64,000 nucleotides of DNA from Streptomyces sp. GESEQ-4 (GCF_017948455.1 NZ_JAFFSU010000031.1:28324-92323), one strand, 5' to 3'. Shown: positions 24,810-33,988, counted from the stretch's first letter. The notes: generated by a model from the letters alone, not told the origin. Numbers and translations: made by a program.

Positions 24810-24956
24810 GCCGTTTCCTGGGGTTCATGTCTGTGAACGCAGGTCATCAAGAAGAACATTTTTACTGTGCCTTGACCTGACGCTTGCTTGTCGTGCTCGT
24901 GTAAAGACACTCACGATGAGCGGGCCGTTCACATGGCGGACCCTGGAAGGGGGCAC

Positions 24957-26531
24957 ATGAACAGTCTCGACTGGGCCGTGCTCATCGGCTATTTCGGTGT
25001 GATGGTCGCCATCGGCGTCTGGTCGCACAAGCGCGTGGACAACGTCAGCGACTTCTTCACGGCCGGCGGCAAGATGCCCTGGTGGCTCTCCGGCATCTCG
25101 CACCACATGTCGGGCTACAGCGCGGTGATGTTCACCGGGTACGCGGGCATCGCCTACACCTACGGCGTCACCTCCTTCGTGACCTGGTCCTTCCCGATCG
25201 CCCTCGGTATCGCCATCGGGTCGAAGCTGTTCGCGCCGCGCATCAACCGGCTGCGCTCCCGGCTGCGCGTAGCCTCCCCGCTCGAGTACCTGAAGAACCG
25301 CTACGACCTCAAGACCCAGCAGGCGCTGGCCTGGTCCGGGATGCTGCTGAAGATCGTGGACGTGGGCGCGAAGTGGGCCGCGATCGCCACGCTGCTGTCG
25401 GTGTTCACGGGTGTGTCGCTGAACCAGGGCATCCTCATCACCGGTTCCATCACCGCGATCTACTGCACCATCGGCGGCCTGTGGGCGGACGCGCTGACCG
25501 AGCTCGGCCAGTTCGTCATCCAACTCCTCGCCGGTGTCGCGATGTTCATCGCGGTGATCGTCGAACTCGACAACAAGGGCATCGGGTTCTTCGGCGCGTG
25601 GAACGAGCCGGCGCTCCAGGGCCACGACAAGCCGCTGGTCGGCCCGTACGGCACGGTCTTCCTGCTCGCGTTCCTCTTCATCAAGCTCTTCGAGTACAAC
25701 GGCGGCATGCTCAACCAGGCCCAGCGCTACATGGCCACGCGCGACGCGCATGAGGCCGAGCGCTCGGCACGGCTGTCGGCGATCCTCTGGCTGGTGTGGC
25801 CCCTCGTCCTGTTCTTCCCCATGTGGATGTCGCCGCTGCTGGTCGAGTCGCAGAAGCCGGACGGTTCCGACTCCTACGGCCTGATGACCGAACAGCTCCT
25901 CCCGCACGGCCTGTTGGGCCTGGTCATCGTCGGCTTCTTCTCGCACACCATGGCCATGTGCTCCTCCGACGCCAACGCGATCGCGGCCGTCTTCACCCGT
26001 GACTGCGCGCCGGTGATCTGGCGCAGGGCACGGACCTGGAGCGAGGGTCAGGGTCTGCGTGTGGCCCGCGTGGCCACGGTCGTCTTCCTGGGCCTGTCCA
26101 TGGCGGCGGCGACCCAGGTCAACTCCCCGACGTTCAAGGACATCATCACGGTCGTGATCAAGTGGGTGGCCGGTCTGATGGGCCCGATGGCGATCCCGAT
26201 GATGCTGGGCCTGCTGCGCCCGTTCCGCCGCTCGGGACCGACCGCCGCCCTCACCAGCTGGGCCATGGGCCTGCTCGCCTTCTGGCTGGTCAACTACCCG
26301 ATCAACTGGAACGTCGAGGGCGGCGTCCCGCTCCAGTACCAGGTGTCGATCCCGCTGGCGGTGTCGCTGGTCCTGTACATCCTCATCGGCTTCGCGAAGC
26401 CGGAGGACACCCCGGAGCGGCTCGCCATCATCGAGAAGATCAACACGGACGGGGACGGGGCGGCGGCCGCCGCGGTACCGGCTCCGGCGGGGGCGGGGGA
26501 CGACGTGGTGCGTACGACGGTGAAGGACTGA
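24957..26531 (+). CDS. Sodium:solute symporter (SSS family)
   Basis: The protein has 524 residues and about 13 hydrophobic helices. The start ATG follows GGAAGGGGGC. Family features: WAVLIGYFGVMVAIGVW helix 1, SDFFTAGGKMPWWLSGISHHMSGYSAVMFTGYAG spanning the sodium-site helix, and a GGMLNQAQRYMATRD segment related to the family signature. The C-terminus is a disordered Ala/Pro tail. It imports an organic solute with sodium; sugar, amino acid and organic acid remain possible. A repeat element follows its stop. Confidence 0.85.
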   Translation: MNSLDWAVLIGYFGVMVAIGVWSHKRVDNVSDFFTAGGKMPWWLSGISHHMSGYSAVMFTGYAGIAYTYGVTSFVTWSFPIALGIAIGSKLFAPRINRLRSRLRVASPLEYLKNRYDLKTQQALAWSGMLLKIVDVGAKWAAIATLLSVFTGVSLNQGILITGSITAIYCTIGGLWADALTELGQFVIQLLAGVAMFIAVIVELDNKGIGFFGAWNEPALQGHDKPLVGPYGTVFLLAFLFIKLFEYNGGMLNQAQRYMATRDAHEAERSARLSAILWLVWPLVLFFPMWMSPLLVESQKPDGSDSYGLMTEQLLPHGLLGLVIVGFFSHTMAMCSSDANAIAAVFTRDCAPVIWRRARTWSEGQGLRVARVATVVFLGLSMAAATQVNSPTFKDIITVVIKWVAGLMGPMAIPMMLGLLRPFRRSGPTAALTSWAMGLLAFWLVNYPINWNVEGGVPLQYQVSIPLAVSLVLYILIGFAKPEDTPERLAIIEKINTDGDGAAAAAVPAPAGAGDDVVRTTVKD

Positions 26532-26569
26532 GCGCGGCGCTCCGCGGGGTGCGGCGTTTGGCCGTCGTT

Positions 26570-26624
26570 CGTCTGCGGGTGCGTCGTGGCTGGTCGCGCA
26601 GTTCCCCGCGCCCCTGCGGGGCGC
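26570..26624 (+). repeat. 3'-end repeat element, copy B, with perfect hairpin
   Basis: CGTCTGCGGGT at 26570, core GGCTGGTCGCGCAGTTCC at 26588, then the hairpin GCGCCCC-TGC-GGGGCGC at 26608-26624. It lies after the symporter stop, in that gene's direction, and between convergent genes. Confidence 0.75.
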
Positions 26625-26630
26625 TGCTGC

Positions 26631-27746
26631 TCAGGCCCTCGGATAGCGGGCGATCCACCCCGGGGCCGAGCCGGCCGGACCATGCAGGGCAGGTCCCTGC
26701 GTCATCTCCATCGCGAAGTCGTCGGCGAGTTCCAGGATCGTGGGACGGCCCTCCAGCTCGGCCAGCCAGGCCGGGGGGAGGGCCGTTTCGCCGTGCAGGG
26801 CGCCCAGCAGCCCGCCGGTCAGCGAGCCGGCCGCGGCCGAGGGCCCGGCCTGGTTCACGGCGAGGCAGAGACCGTGCCGTACGTCCTCCCCCACCAGCGC
26901 GCAGTACACGGACGCGGCCAGCAGCCCGTCCGCCGTCCCGTCCCCCGCCAGCTCCTCCACCCGCGAGGGTGTGGGCATGCCCTGCCGTACGGCGCCCAGG
27001 GCGTGCTGGAGGGAGTCGGAGACGGGCTGGTGCCCGGGCCGGGCGGCGAGCAGCGCGAGGGCCCGCTGCACGGCGGCGTCGAGGGTCTCGCCGCGGGCCA
27101 GGGAGTGCACGATCACGGCGTACGCGCCCGCGGACAGATAGGCGGCCGGATGACCGTGCGTCTGCGCGGCGCACTCCACGGCGAGCTGCACGACCAGCTG
27201 CGGCTCCCACCCCACGAGCAGCCCGAACGGCGCGGAACGGGCGGCGGCCTCGGGCCCGGTCTCGCCGGGATTCTTGGGAGCGTCGAGCGTCCCCATGCTG
27301 TCGTCCCCGAACCCGACGATCAGGGAGCGCGTCGGATCACGCCGGGCGTACAGCCACTCCTCCCGCGCCAGCCACCCGTCGTCCTTGCGTCGCTCGTCGG
27401 GCCCCCAGTCCCGCTGGGTCGCCGCCCAGCGCAGATACGCCCGGTGCAGATCGGTCGGCGGATGCCAGGCGCCGGTGTCGCGGCGCACCTGGGCGCGTAT
27501 CAGCCCGTCGACGGAGAAGAGACTGAGCTGGGTGAGATGCGTGACGGCTCCCCGCCGCCCGTACCCGACGGCGAGATCCACGAGTCCCTCGGCGCCGTAC
27601 GCCTCCCGGATCTCCTCACTCCCGAGCGCGTCGACGGGCGCGCCCAGCGCATCCCCCAGCGCCGCTCCGAGCAGCGTCCCACGCACCCGGCTACGGAAGT
27701 CCTGCTGCTCGGCACGTCCCCAGACGGCCCCGGCTGCCGCACCCAC
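26631..27746 (-). CDS. ADP-ribosylglycohydrolase family protein
   Basis: The protein has 371 residues from GTG 27746, 5 nt after GGAGG (27756-27752). The family signature RSRVRGTLLGAALGDALGAPVDAL lies near 14-37. Later GFGDDSMGTLDAP and GLLAASVYCALVGEDVRHGLCLAVNQAG-type helices match the all-helical di-magnesium fold. It would remove ADP-ribose from protein or another acceptor. The frame stays open upstream into a stub of an NTPase gene, so a fused product from 28100 cannot be excluded. Confidence 0.8.
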   Translation of the reverse strand: MGAAAGAVWGRAEQQDFRSRVRGTLLGAALGDALGAPVDALGSEEIREAYGAEGLVDLAVGYGRRGAVTHLTQLSLFSVDGLIRAQVRRDTGAWHPPTDLHRAYLRWAATQRDWGPDERRKDDGWLAREEWLYARRDPTRSLIVGFGDDSMGTLDAPKNPGETGPEAAARSAPFGLLVGWEPQLVVQLAVECAAQTHGHPAAYLSAGAYAVIVHSLARGETLDAAVQRALALLAARPGHQPVSDSLQHALGAVRQGMPTPSRVEELAGDGTADGLLAASVYCALVGEDVRHGLCLAVNQAGPSAAAGSLTGGLLGALHGETALPPAWLAELEGRPTILELADDFAMEMTQGPALHGPAGSAPGWIARYPRA

Positions 27747-27866
27747 CAAGACCTCCGTTGGTATCGCCCGCACGTACGACAGCTCAGCACTGTAATCGAA
27801 CGGGGACGGTGGGTTCAGGGGGCGGATCGGTTTGCGGGGTGTGACCTGGGTCGTCCGGGGTGGTCG

Positions 27867-28100
27867 GTTATGGGCGGGAACGGCACTCCGCTCACGGACG
27901 ATGTGCTCCAACTCCCGTACCAGGAAGGTTTTCCCGACTCCCGCATTGCCGTGCACGTGGAACAGGAACCGATGCCGCTCGTCCACCGGCCCGAGTTCGA
28001 GGTTCCGCCGGAACGTGGCCCGCTCGTCGCTCCGCCCTACGAACCCGGCCCGACTGCGCTGCCGGATCAGCTCCTGCATCGACGGCCGAGTCGGCCTCAT
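27867..28100 (-). pseudogene. N-terminal stub of a STAND-type/TPR ATPase
   Basis: The stub has about 78 codons from ATG 28100: MRPTRPSMQELIRQRSRAGF, a VGR-type start, then the Walker A loop HVHGNAGVGKTFLV. I recognise this as the first part of a large Streptomyces ATP-binding protein family. Resemblance ends after the P-loop helix and the sequence runs in frame into the ADP-ribosylglycohydrolase gene. No Walker B, no repeats. Most likely a deletion scar. Confidence 0.6.
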
Positions 28101-28175
28101 CCGCTCCACCCTCGTAGCCGGTCTGCCTGAATTCTGGCGGAGGCCCCAGCCCTCCGGGCAGCTACTCAGCGATTG

Positions 28176-28197
28176 ACTTCGGAACACGTTCCGAAGT
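28176..28197. promoter_or_regulatory. Operator-like inverted repeat of the antitoxin gene
   Basis: ACTTCGGAAC and GTTCCGAAGT, perfect 10-bp arms with a 2-bp spacer, 11 bp before the ATG. It overlaps the putative -10 TACCGT. Typical of antitoxin autorepression. Confidence 0.7.
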
Positions 28198-28208
28198 ACC
28201 GTCGTGCC

Positions 28209-28670
28209 ATGTCCACTCCTACGGTCGCCTTCTCCGAACTCTCGAAGAACTCGAAGCGCGTCGCCGAAACGCTCGACCGGGCTCAGCGCGTCCACATCAC
28301 GCGTCGAGACGGCGAGGACCTCTACCTGACGACCGCACGCCACGATCAGCAGCGCGAGGAAACGGCGGACATCACGGCCCGTCTCCTTGCCGCCCTCGTC
28401 CGCAACGATGCCGGTGAACGGGCCATACTGCGTGCGCTGCCTTCGGTCTTCCCATGGATCCGCCATCTGTCGGCGGACGAGTTGCAGCAGTTCGTGGCCG
28501 AACTGATCGACGCCACGTACGACGCGGCCCAGTTGGACGTCCATGCCAATCTCCACCGAGTCGTCGTCGAGTGGCGCGCGACGGCCCGCATCCTCGCCGA
28601 CCCCGAGCTCACCGCGCAGCTCACCCGTCGGCTGCCGGACGAGGACCACGGCGAGGTGACGGCCCCGTGA
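28209..28670 (+). CDS. Phd/YefM-type antitoxin
   Basis: The protein has 153 residues. The N-terminal MSTPTVAFSELSKNSKRVAETLD and VHITRRDGEDLYL match the Phd DNA-binding domain. The C-terminal about 90 residues are helical and would bind the toxin. No ribosome site is seen; TACCGT plus six bases before ATG suggests a leaderless mRNA. Its stop overlaps a GTG that opens only a stub of the partner toxin, so the antitoxin now appears orphaned. Confidence 0.8.
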   Translation: MSTPTVAFSELSKNSKRVAETLDRAQRVHITRRDGEDLYLTTARHDQQREETADITARLLAALVRNDAGERAILRALPSVFPWIRHLSADELQQFVAELIDATYDAAQLDVHANLHRVVVEWRATARILADPELTAQLTRRLPDEDHGEVTAP

Positions 28671-28708
28671 GCCCTAAGCGCGGCGACGACGTCGCAGTTC
28701 GTCCGGGT
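28667..28708 (+). pseudogene. Toxin stub, coupled to the antitoxin
   Basis: GTG at 28667 overlaps the antitoxin stop. The first 14 codons read VSPKRGDDVAVRPG, close to the start SPKRGDxVAPP I recall from toxins encoded beside such Phd proteins. Beyond it the frame loses all likeness and enters the next gene's promoter. The toxin is therefore deleted. Confidence 0.5.
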
Positions 28709-28790
28709 TGCCCCAACTCCGCTTCCGGGGACATCGTTTCGGGCTCGATCGAGCTGGAACACAGTGGCCCGCCCCGGAAGGATGACCTAC

Positions 28791-29297
28791 ATGACAACAC
28801 CCCCACGCACCTCACGAAGCGCCCTCCACCTCACTGCCACCCTCCTCACCGCGAGCGTCGCGCTCTACATAGCGCTCGTCGCCTTCGGGAACATCACCGA
28901 CTTCGGGACGAACCAGCAGTTCGTGCAGCACGTCCTGGCGATGGATACGACGTTCAAGGACGACGACCTGATGTGGAGAGCGATCACCAGCAAGGGACTT
29001 CAGAACACGGCGTACGTGGCGATCATCATCTGGGAGACGGTCGCCGCACTCGTCCTGATATACGGCACGTGGCTCTGGTTCCGCGGCGACGACACCCGCG
29101 CCTGCCGCTTCTCCACCTACGGCCTGCTGATGGTTCTGCTGCTGTTCGGCGCCGGGTTCATCGCGATCGGCGGCGAGTGGTTCTCCATGTGGCAGTCGGC
29201 CGACTGGAACGGGCTCGACGCGGCGACGCGCGCCTTCGTGTTCAGCGGAATCGTGCTGCTCGTCGTGCAGTCGACCGGCGGACGGAGCGAGTCATGA
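28791..29297 (+). CDS. DUF2165 small membrane protein
   Basis: The protein has 168 residues with four hydrophobic helices and conserved NITDFGTNQQFVQHVLAMDTTF in the first loop, which marks the DUF2165 family. The start ATG 28791 is 9 nt after GGAAGG. It overlaps the next gene by ATGA, so the two are co-translated. Function unknown. Confidence 0.85.
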   Translation: MTTPPRTSRSALHLTATLLTASVALYIALVAFGNITDFGTNQQFVQHVLAMDTTFKDDDLMWRAITSKGLQNTAYVAIIIWETVAALVLIYGTWLWFRGDDTRACRFSTYGLLMVLLLFGAGFIAIGGEWFSMWQSADWNGLDAATRAFVFSGIVLLVVQSTGGRSES

Positions 29298-29803
29298 CGG
29301 ACGGGACGACACCACGCGTGGTGGCCGTCAACCGCGGCACCGAGCAGGCCGCCGGCAGCCCGCCGACCGGGCCGGGGCCTCAGCACCGGGCGCTCGACGT
29401 CTGGGTGGGACGGTGGATCAACCAGGGTCATGTGATCAATGAGGACGGCAGCCCGGGGCCGACGATCACGACCTCCGATGTCTATGAATGGGGTCCCGGC
29501 GGGGTCTTCCTCGTCCACTCCGCCTACGGGCGGATCGGCGAGTTCGACGTCGGCGGCACGGAGATCATCGGCTACGACGAGACGAGCGGCGCCTACCGGT
29601 CGCACTTCTTCGACAGTCAGGGCAATGTGACCGTCAGCCGGCTAGTCGCGGACGGCGACACCTGGGCCTACCAGGGCGACACGACCCGCTCCACCGTGGA
29701 GTTCAGCGACGGCCATCGTGTCCAGACGGTCCTGCACGAGCGGACGGATGACGGGAGCACTTACCGGCCCTCTATGCGGGTCACGCTGACCAAAGTCACG
29801 TGA
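29294..29803 (+). CDS. DUF1579-like beta-barrel protein
   Basis: The protein has 169 residues. Text such as HRALDVWVGRWINQGHVI, YEWGPGGVFLVHSAYGRIG and EIIGYDETSGAYRSHFFDSQGN fits the DUF1579/lipocalin-like barrel in which strands end in short GxY turns. No signal peptide. It is translationally coupled to the DUF2165 membrane protein, suggesting a shared but unknown task. Confidence 0.75.
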   Translation: MTDGTTPRVVAVNRGTEQAAGSPPTGPGPQHRALDVWVGRWINQGHVINEDGSPGPTITTSDVYEWGPGGVFLVHSAYGRIGEFDVGGTEIIGYDETSGAYRSHFFDSQGNVTVSRLVADGDTWAYQGDTTRSTVEFSDGHRVQTVLHERTDDGSTYRPSMRVTLTKVT

Positions 29804-29812
29804 CCGAAGGGG

Positions 29813-30361
29813 CTAGTTGACGACCACCACCGTCGTCCCCGTCGAGCCGAACGTCCACACCGCCGACCCGTCGGCCTTGCGCATCCGGATGCCGCCGGTC
29901 TGGGTGTCCGAGGCCGGCGGGGGTGAGGAGCCGTCGACAGCGTTGGAGAAGGCGATGTTGAGGCCGGACTTGGTGGCGAAGTAGACGATGTTCTCGATCG
30001 CCACCCCGTCCGAGCCGGTCGTCGCGTCGCGGCGGGAGACGACGGAGTAGTTGCCGGGGTCGGGGGCGACCGTCCCCGGCCATACGGCGAACGTGCGGCG
30101 GGCGGCATCGCTCTCGTCGACCAGCCACACCCGCCGCAGCCCGAGGGAGTAGACGATGCGCCGGCCGGTGCCGGAACTGTCCGGTATCGCGGCCGGTGCG
30201 GAGGCCGAGGGCTTCGGCGACGCGCTCGCCGACGCGCTGGGCCGCGCCGCCGTCGCCGTGGGACGCGGGCCCTTGTCGGCCTGTACGGCCAGGACGGTGA
30301 CGGCGGCGATCGCGCCCACCGTCAGTGCGGCCACCCAGACCTTGGGAGCAGGCACGGGCAC
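29813..30361 (-). CDS. Membrane-anchored protein with a degenerate L,D-transpeptidase-like domain
   Basis: The protein has 182 residues, GTG start after GAGGAG. A membrane helix or signal spans residues 8-26, then an Ala/Ser/Pro linker to about 62. Residues 65-180 follow the YkuD order: RIVYSLGLRRVWLVDE first strands, NYSVVSRRD, then GGIRMRKADGSAVW and GTTVVVV. In active enzymes the last block reads SHGCxRM; here TQTGGIRM has Gly where the catalytic Cys belongs, and the usual HGT histidine is not seen. Probably a non-catalytic wall-binding relative. The assignment is mine by pattern. Confidence 0.55.
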   Translation of the reverse strand: MPVPAPKVWVAALTVGAIAAVTVLAVQADKGPRPTATAARPSASASASPKPSASAPAAIPDSSGTGRRIVYSLGLRRVWLVDESDAARRTFAVWPGTVAPDPGNYSVVSRRDATTGSDGVAIENIVYFATKSGLNIAFSNAVDGSSPPPASDTQTGGIRMRKADGSAVWTFGSTGTTVVVVN

Positions 30362-30433
30362 GCATCTCCTCAGCTCACCGACAGGGTCGGATCATCGTAC
30401 TGCGAGCCCTCTGTCCCCTCGGTCCAGCACCGG

Positions 30434-33019
30434 TCAGTCCAGCACCGGCAACAGCTCCGGCAGATGCCCGTCCGACGCCGCTGCCGCCCGCTGCCGCTCC
30501 TGAGGCACCTCCCCGTAGAGCGTCGTACGCGGCTTCGCCGGCCGGCCCGCCGCCTCCGCCACGGCCACCAGGTCACGTACCGACTTGTACGAGCCGTACG
30601 ACGAACCCGCCATCCGCGAGATCGTCTCCTCCATCAGCGTGCCGCCGAGGTCGTTCGCGCCGGAACGGAGCATTTCCGCCGCGCCCTCCGAGCCCAGCTT
30701 CACCCAGCTGGTCTGGATGTTGGGAATCCACGGGTGCAGGAGGAGGCGGGCCATCGCCGTCACCGCGCGGTTGTCCCGCATCGTCGGGCCCGGGCGCGCG
30801 ATGCCCGCCAAGTACACCGGCGCGTTGGTGTGGATGAACGGCAAGGTCACGAACTCCGTGAAGCCGCCCGTCCGTTGCTGGATCCCGGCCAGGGTGCGCA
30901 GGTGGCCGAGCCAGTGGCGAGGCTGGTCGACATGGCCGTACATCATCGTCGACGAGGACCGGATGCCGACCTCGTGCGCCGTCGAGATCACCTCGATCCA
31001 GGTCGCCGTCGGCAGCTTGCCCTTCGTCAGGACCCAGCGGACCTCGTCGTCGAGGATCTCCGCCGCCGTGCCGGGGACGGAGTCGAGGCCCGCTTCCTTC
31101 GCCGCCGTCAGCCACTCACGGATCGAAAGCCCGGTCCGGGTCGCGCCGTTGACCACCTCCATCGGCGAGAAGGCGTGCACATGCATCCCCGGCACCCGCT
31201 CCTTCACCGCCTTCGCGATGTCGAAGTACGCCGTGCCGGGCAGGTCCGGGTGGATGCCGCCCTGCATGCACACCTCCACCGCGCCCACGTCCCACGCCTG
31301 CTGCGCCCGGTCCGCCACCTGCTCCAGCGACAGCGTGTACGCGTCCGCGTCCGAGCGGCGCTGCGCGAAGGCGCAGAAACGGCAGCCCGTGTAACAGACG
31401 TTGGTGAAGTTGATGTTCCGAGTGACGATGTACGTGACCTCGTCGCCGACCACCGACTTGCGCACGTCGTCGGCCACCGCGCACAGCGCGTCCAGCGCCG
31501 GCCCGTCCGCGTGCAGCAGCGCCAGCGCCTCCTCGTCGGTCAGCTTCGTCGGATCGTCCGCCGCCGTTGCCAGAGCGGCGCGTACGTCCGTGTCGATCCG
31601 GGACGGCACCATGCCCGGCGCCGCCGCCTCGCGCAGGGCGCCCCAGTCGCCGTACACCTCGTCGAAGTCGTCGCGGCGGTCGGACGTACGGCCCTCGGTG
31701 TCGATGGTCGTGTGCAGATCCGTACGTCCGGAGGGAACGAACACCTCCTCCGGCTCCTGCCACGGGTGCCCCTCGACCACGGCGTCCTCGCGCGCCAGCC
31801 CCGTCTCCGGGTCGGCCAGCGCGCGGACGTGCGGGCGCAGCCGCGGGTCCAGCCAGGGCTCACCGCGCCGCACGAACTCCGGGTAGACGCAGAGGCGTTC
31901 ACGCAGTTCGAAGCCAGCGGCACGCGAGCGCTCGGTGAGTTCCTCGATCTGCGGCCAGGGGCGTTCCGGGTTGACGTGGTCGATGGTCAGGGGCGACACC
32001 CCGCCCCAGTCGTCGATCCCGGCGCCGATCAGCCGCTCGTACTCGGAGTCGACCAGGTTCGGCGGGGCCTGCAGACAGGCCGCCGGGCCCATGATGTGCC
32101 GGGCCACCGCCACCGTCGCGACCAGCTCGTCCAACTCCGCGTCCGGCATGCCCCGCATCGCGGTGTCCGGCTTGGCACGGAAGTTCTGGATGATCAGTTC
32201 CTGGATGCCGTGGTAGGCCCGGGAGATCTTCCGGAGCGCGAAGAGCGACTCGGCGCGCTCCTCGTACGTCTCCCCGATACCGATGAGCAGCCCGGAGGTG
32301 AAGGGGACCGACGACCGCCCCGCGTCCTCCAGCACCCGCAGCCGTACGGCGGGTTCCTTGTCCGGGGAGCCGTAGTGCGGCCCGCCCGGCTCGGACCAGA
32401 GCCTGGTGGCCGTGGTCTCCAACATCATGCCCATGGACGGGGCCACCGGCTTCAGCCGCTGGAAGTCGGTCCACGACATGACCCCGGGGTTGAGGTGGGG
32501 CAGCAGCCCCGTCTCCTCCAGGATGCGGATCGATATGGCCCGGACGTACGCGATCGTGTCGTCGTAACCGTGCGCGTCGAGCCATTCCCGCGCCTCCGAC
32601 CACCGCTCCTCGGGCTTGTCGCCCAGGGTGATGAGCGCTTCCTTGCAGCCGAGGGCGGCGCCCTTGCGGGCGATGTCGAGTACCTCGTCCGGGGACATGA
32701 ACATCCCGTGCCCGGCCCGGCGCAGCTTGCCGGGGACGGTCACGAACGTGCAGTAGTGGCATTTGTCCCGGCACAACCGGGTGAGGGGGATGAAGACGCT
32801 CTTCGAGTACGTGATGACGCCGGGGCGACCGCCCGCCTCGAGGCCCGCGTCCCGCACCCGGCCGGCGGACGCGGTGAGGTCGCCGAGGGCCTCACCGCGG
32901 GCCTGAAGCAGCACCGCCGCCTCATTGACGTCGAGCGCGACGCCGTCCCGGGCGCGTTTGAGGGCGCGACGCATGGAGTTCTCGGTGGGGCCGGTTCCGG
33001 AGCTCGCGGAGGTCGTCAT
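30434..33019 (-). CDS. fbiC: Bifunctional FO synthase (CofG-CofH fusion)
   Basis: The protein has 861 residues, the usual length of actinobacterial FbiC. Two radical-SAM domains each carry the CxxxCxxC cluster: CRDKCHYC at 83-90 and CYTGCRFC near 540. They join a tyrosine-derived fragment to 5-amino-6-ribitylaminouracil to make FO, the deazaflavin core of coenzyme F420. An F420-type oxidoreductase gene lies upstream in the same direction, and other likely F420 users occur in this window (40028, 46701, 48731). Confidence 0.93.
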   Translation of the reverse strand: MTTSASSGTGPTENSMRRALKRARDGVALDVNEAAVLLQARGEALGDLTASAGRVRDAGLEAGGRPGVITYSKSVFIPLTRLCRDKCHYCTFVTVPGKLRRAGHGMFMSPDEVLDIARKGAALGCKEALITLGDKPEERWSEAREWLDAHGYDDTIAYVRAISIRILEETGLLPHLNPGVMSWTDFQRLKPVAPSMGMMLETTATRLWSEPGGPHYGSPDKEPAVRLRVLEDAGRSSVPFTSGLLIGIGETYEERAESLFALRKISRAYHGIQELIIQNFRAKPDTAMRGMPDAELDELVATVAVARHIMGPAACLQAPPNLVDSEYERLIGAGIDDWGGVSPLTIDHVNPERPWPQIEELTERSRAAGFELRERLCVYPEFVRRGEPWLDPRLRPHVRALADPETGLAREDAVVEGHPWQEPEEVFVPSGRTDLHTTIDTEGRTSDRRDDFDEVYGDWGALREAAAPGMVPSRIDTDVRAALATAADDPTKLTDEEALALLHADGPALDALCAVADDVRKSVVGDEVTYIVTRNINFTNVCYTGCRFCAFAQRRSDADAYTLSLEQVADRAQQAWDVGAVEVCMQGGIHPDLPGTAYFDIAKAVKERVPGMHVHAFSPMEVVNGATRTGLSIREWLTAAKEAGLDSVPGTAAEILDDEVRWVLTKGKLPTATWIEVISTAHEVGIRSSSTMMYGHVDQPRHWLGHLRTLAGIQQRTGGFTEFVTLPFIHTNAPVYLAGIARPGPTMRDNRAVTAMARLLLHPWIPNIQTSWVKLGSEGAAEMLRSGANDLGGTLMEETISRMAGSSYGSYKSVRDLVAVAEAAGRPAKPRTTLYGEVPQERQRAAAASDGHLPELLPVLD

Positions 33020-33046
33020 CTCTTGAGCATACGATCGGGCTGATCA

Positions 33047-33098
33047 GCGCCCCGAAGGGGCGCGGGGAACTGCGCGAGCAACAACAACGAACCCGCAG
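33047..33098 (-). repeat. 3'-end repeat element, copy C, with perfect hairpin
   Basis: On the minus strand, after the stop at 33143: CTGCGGGTTCGTTG, core CTCGCGCAGTTCC, then the hairpin GCGCCCC-TTC-GGGGCGC (33063-33047). The orientation to the upstream gene is the same as in the other copies. Confidence 0.7.
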
Positions 33099-33142
33099 CC
33101 ACCCACCGCACCGAACACGGCAGACGAGACGACACAGCCCAC

Positions 33143-33988
33143 TCAGATGTACGCCGCATACTCGTCCAGCACCCTCAGCACCTCTGCCTCTCCCGCCGGC
33201 GGGAGTTGGACGACGACCTCCTCGATGCCAAGGTCGGCATAATGCGCCAGCTTGCCCGAGGTCGGATAGACCGCATACGGCACAACCTGCAGCCCCGCCG
33301 GATCACGCCCCGCGTCCGCCCACGCGGCCCGCAGCCGCGGCATCGACTCCGACAGACCCCGCCCCCCGATCGGCATCCACCCGTCGGCGTACTCGCAGAT
33401 GTGCGTGAAGAGCTTCGGCCCCGCCGCGCCCCCGACAAGCGTGCGCGGACCGACGACCGGCCCGCGCGGCTTCTGCACGGGCTTGGGGTAGGCGTGACTA
33501 GCCCGCACACCCTCGAACTCCCCCTCATACGCAGTCGGTTCCTCCGCCCAGAGCGCCCGCATCAACGCTATCCGGTCCCGGACCAGCTCGCGACGCGTCC
33601 GCCACTCCACCCCGTGGTCGGCAGCCTCCTCCACGTTCCAGCCGAAGCCGAGCCCCAGCGTGAACCGGCCGCCCGACAGATGGTCGAGCGTCGCGATCTG
33701 CTTGGCCAGGTCGATCGGGTCGTGCTGGGCCACGAGCGTGATGCCGGTGCCGAGGCCCAGGCGGTCCGTCACGGCGGCGGCCTGGCCGAGCGCGACGAAG
33801 GGGTCGAGCGTACGGCCGTACTCGGGCGGCAGTTCCCCGCCCGCCGGGTACGGGGTGACCCGCTCGACGGGGATGTGCGTGTGCTCGGGCAGATACAGCC
33901 CGGCATAGCCCCGCTGCTCCAGCTCGCGTGCGAGCCGGGTCGGGGTGATCGTCTCGTCGGTGAGGAAGATCGTGACGGAGAGGCGCAT
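33143..33988 (-). CDS. F420-type LLM-class oxidoreductase
   Basis: The protein has 281 residues with a luciferase-like TIM barrel. Features include YAGLYLPEHTHIPV, RLGLGTGITLVAQHDPIDLAKQIATLDHLSGGRFTLGLGFGWN around 75-120, and PKPVQKPRGPVVGPRTLVGGAAG. This resembles the TIGR03619-type F420-dependent families. Start ATG 33988 lacks a ribosome site; TACAGA 6 nt upstream could be a leaderless -10. A CCGACTAGTCGG palindrome sits 38 bp upstream. The substrate is unknown. Confidence 0.85.
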   Translation of the reverse strand: MRLSVTIFLTDETITPTRLARELEQRGYAGLYLPEHTHIPVERVTPYPAGGELPPEYGRTLDPFVALGQAAAVTDRLGLGTGITLVAQHDPIDLAKQIATLDHLSGGRFTLGLGFGWNVEEAADHGVEWRTRRELVRDRIALMRALWAEEPTAYEGEFEGVRASHAYPKPVQKPRGPVVGPRTLVGGAAGPKLFTHICEYADGWMPIGGRGLSESMPRLRAAWADAGRDPAGLQVVPYAVYPTSGKLAHYADLGIEEVVVQLPPAGEAEVLRVLDEYAAYI

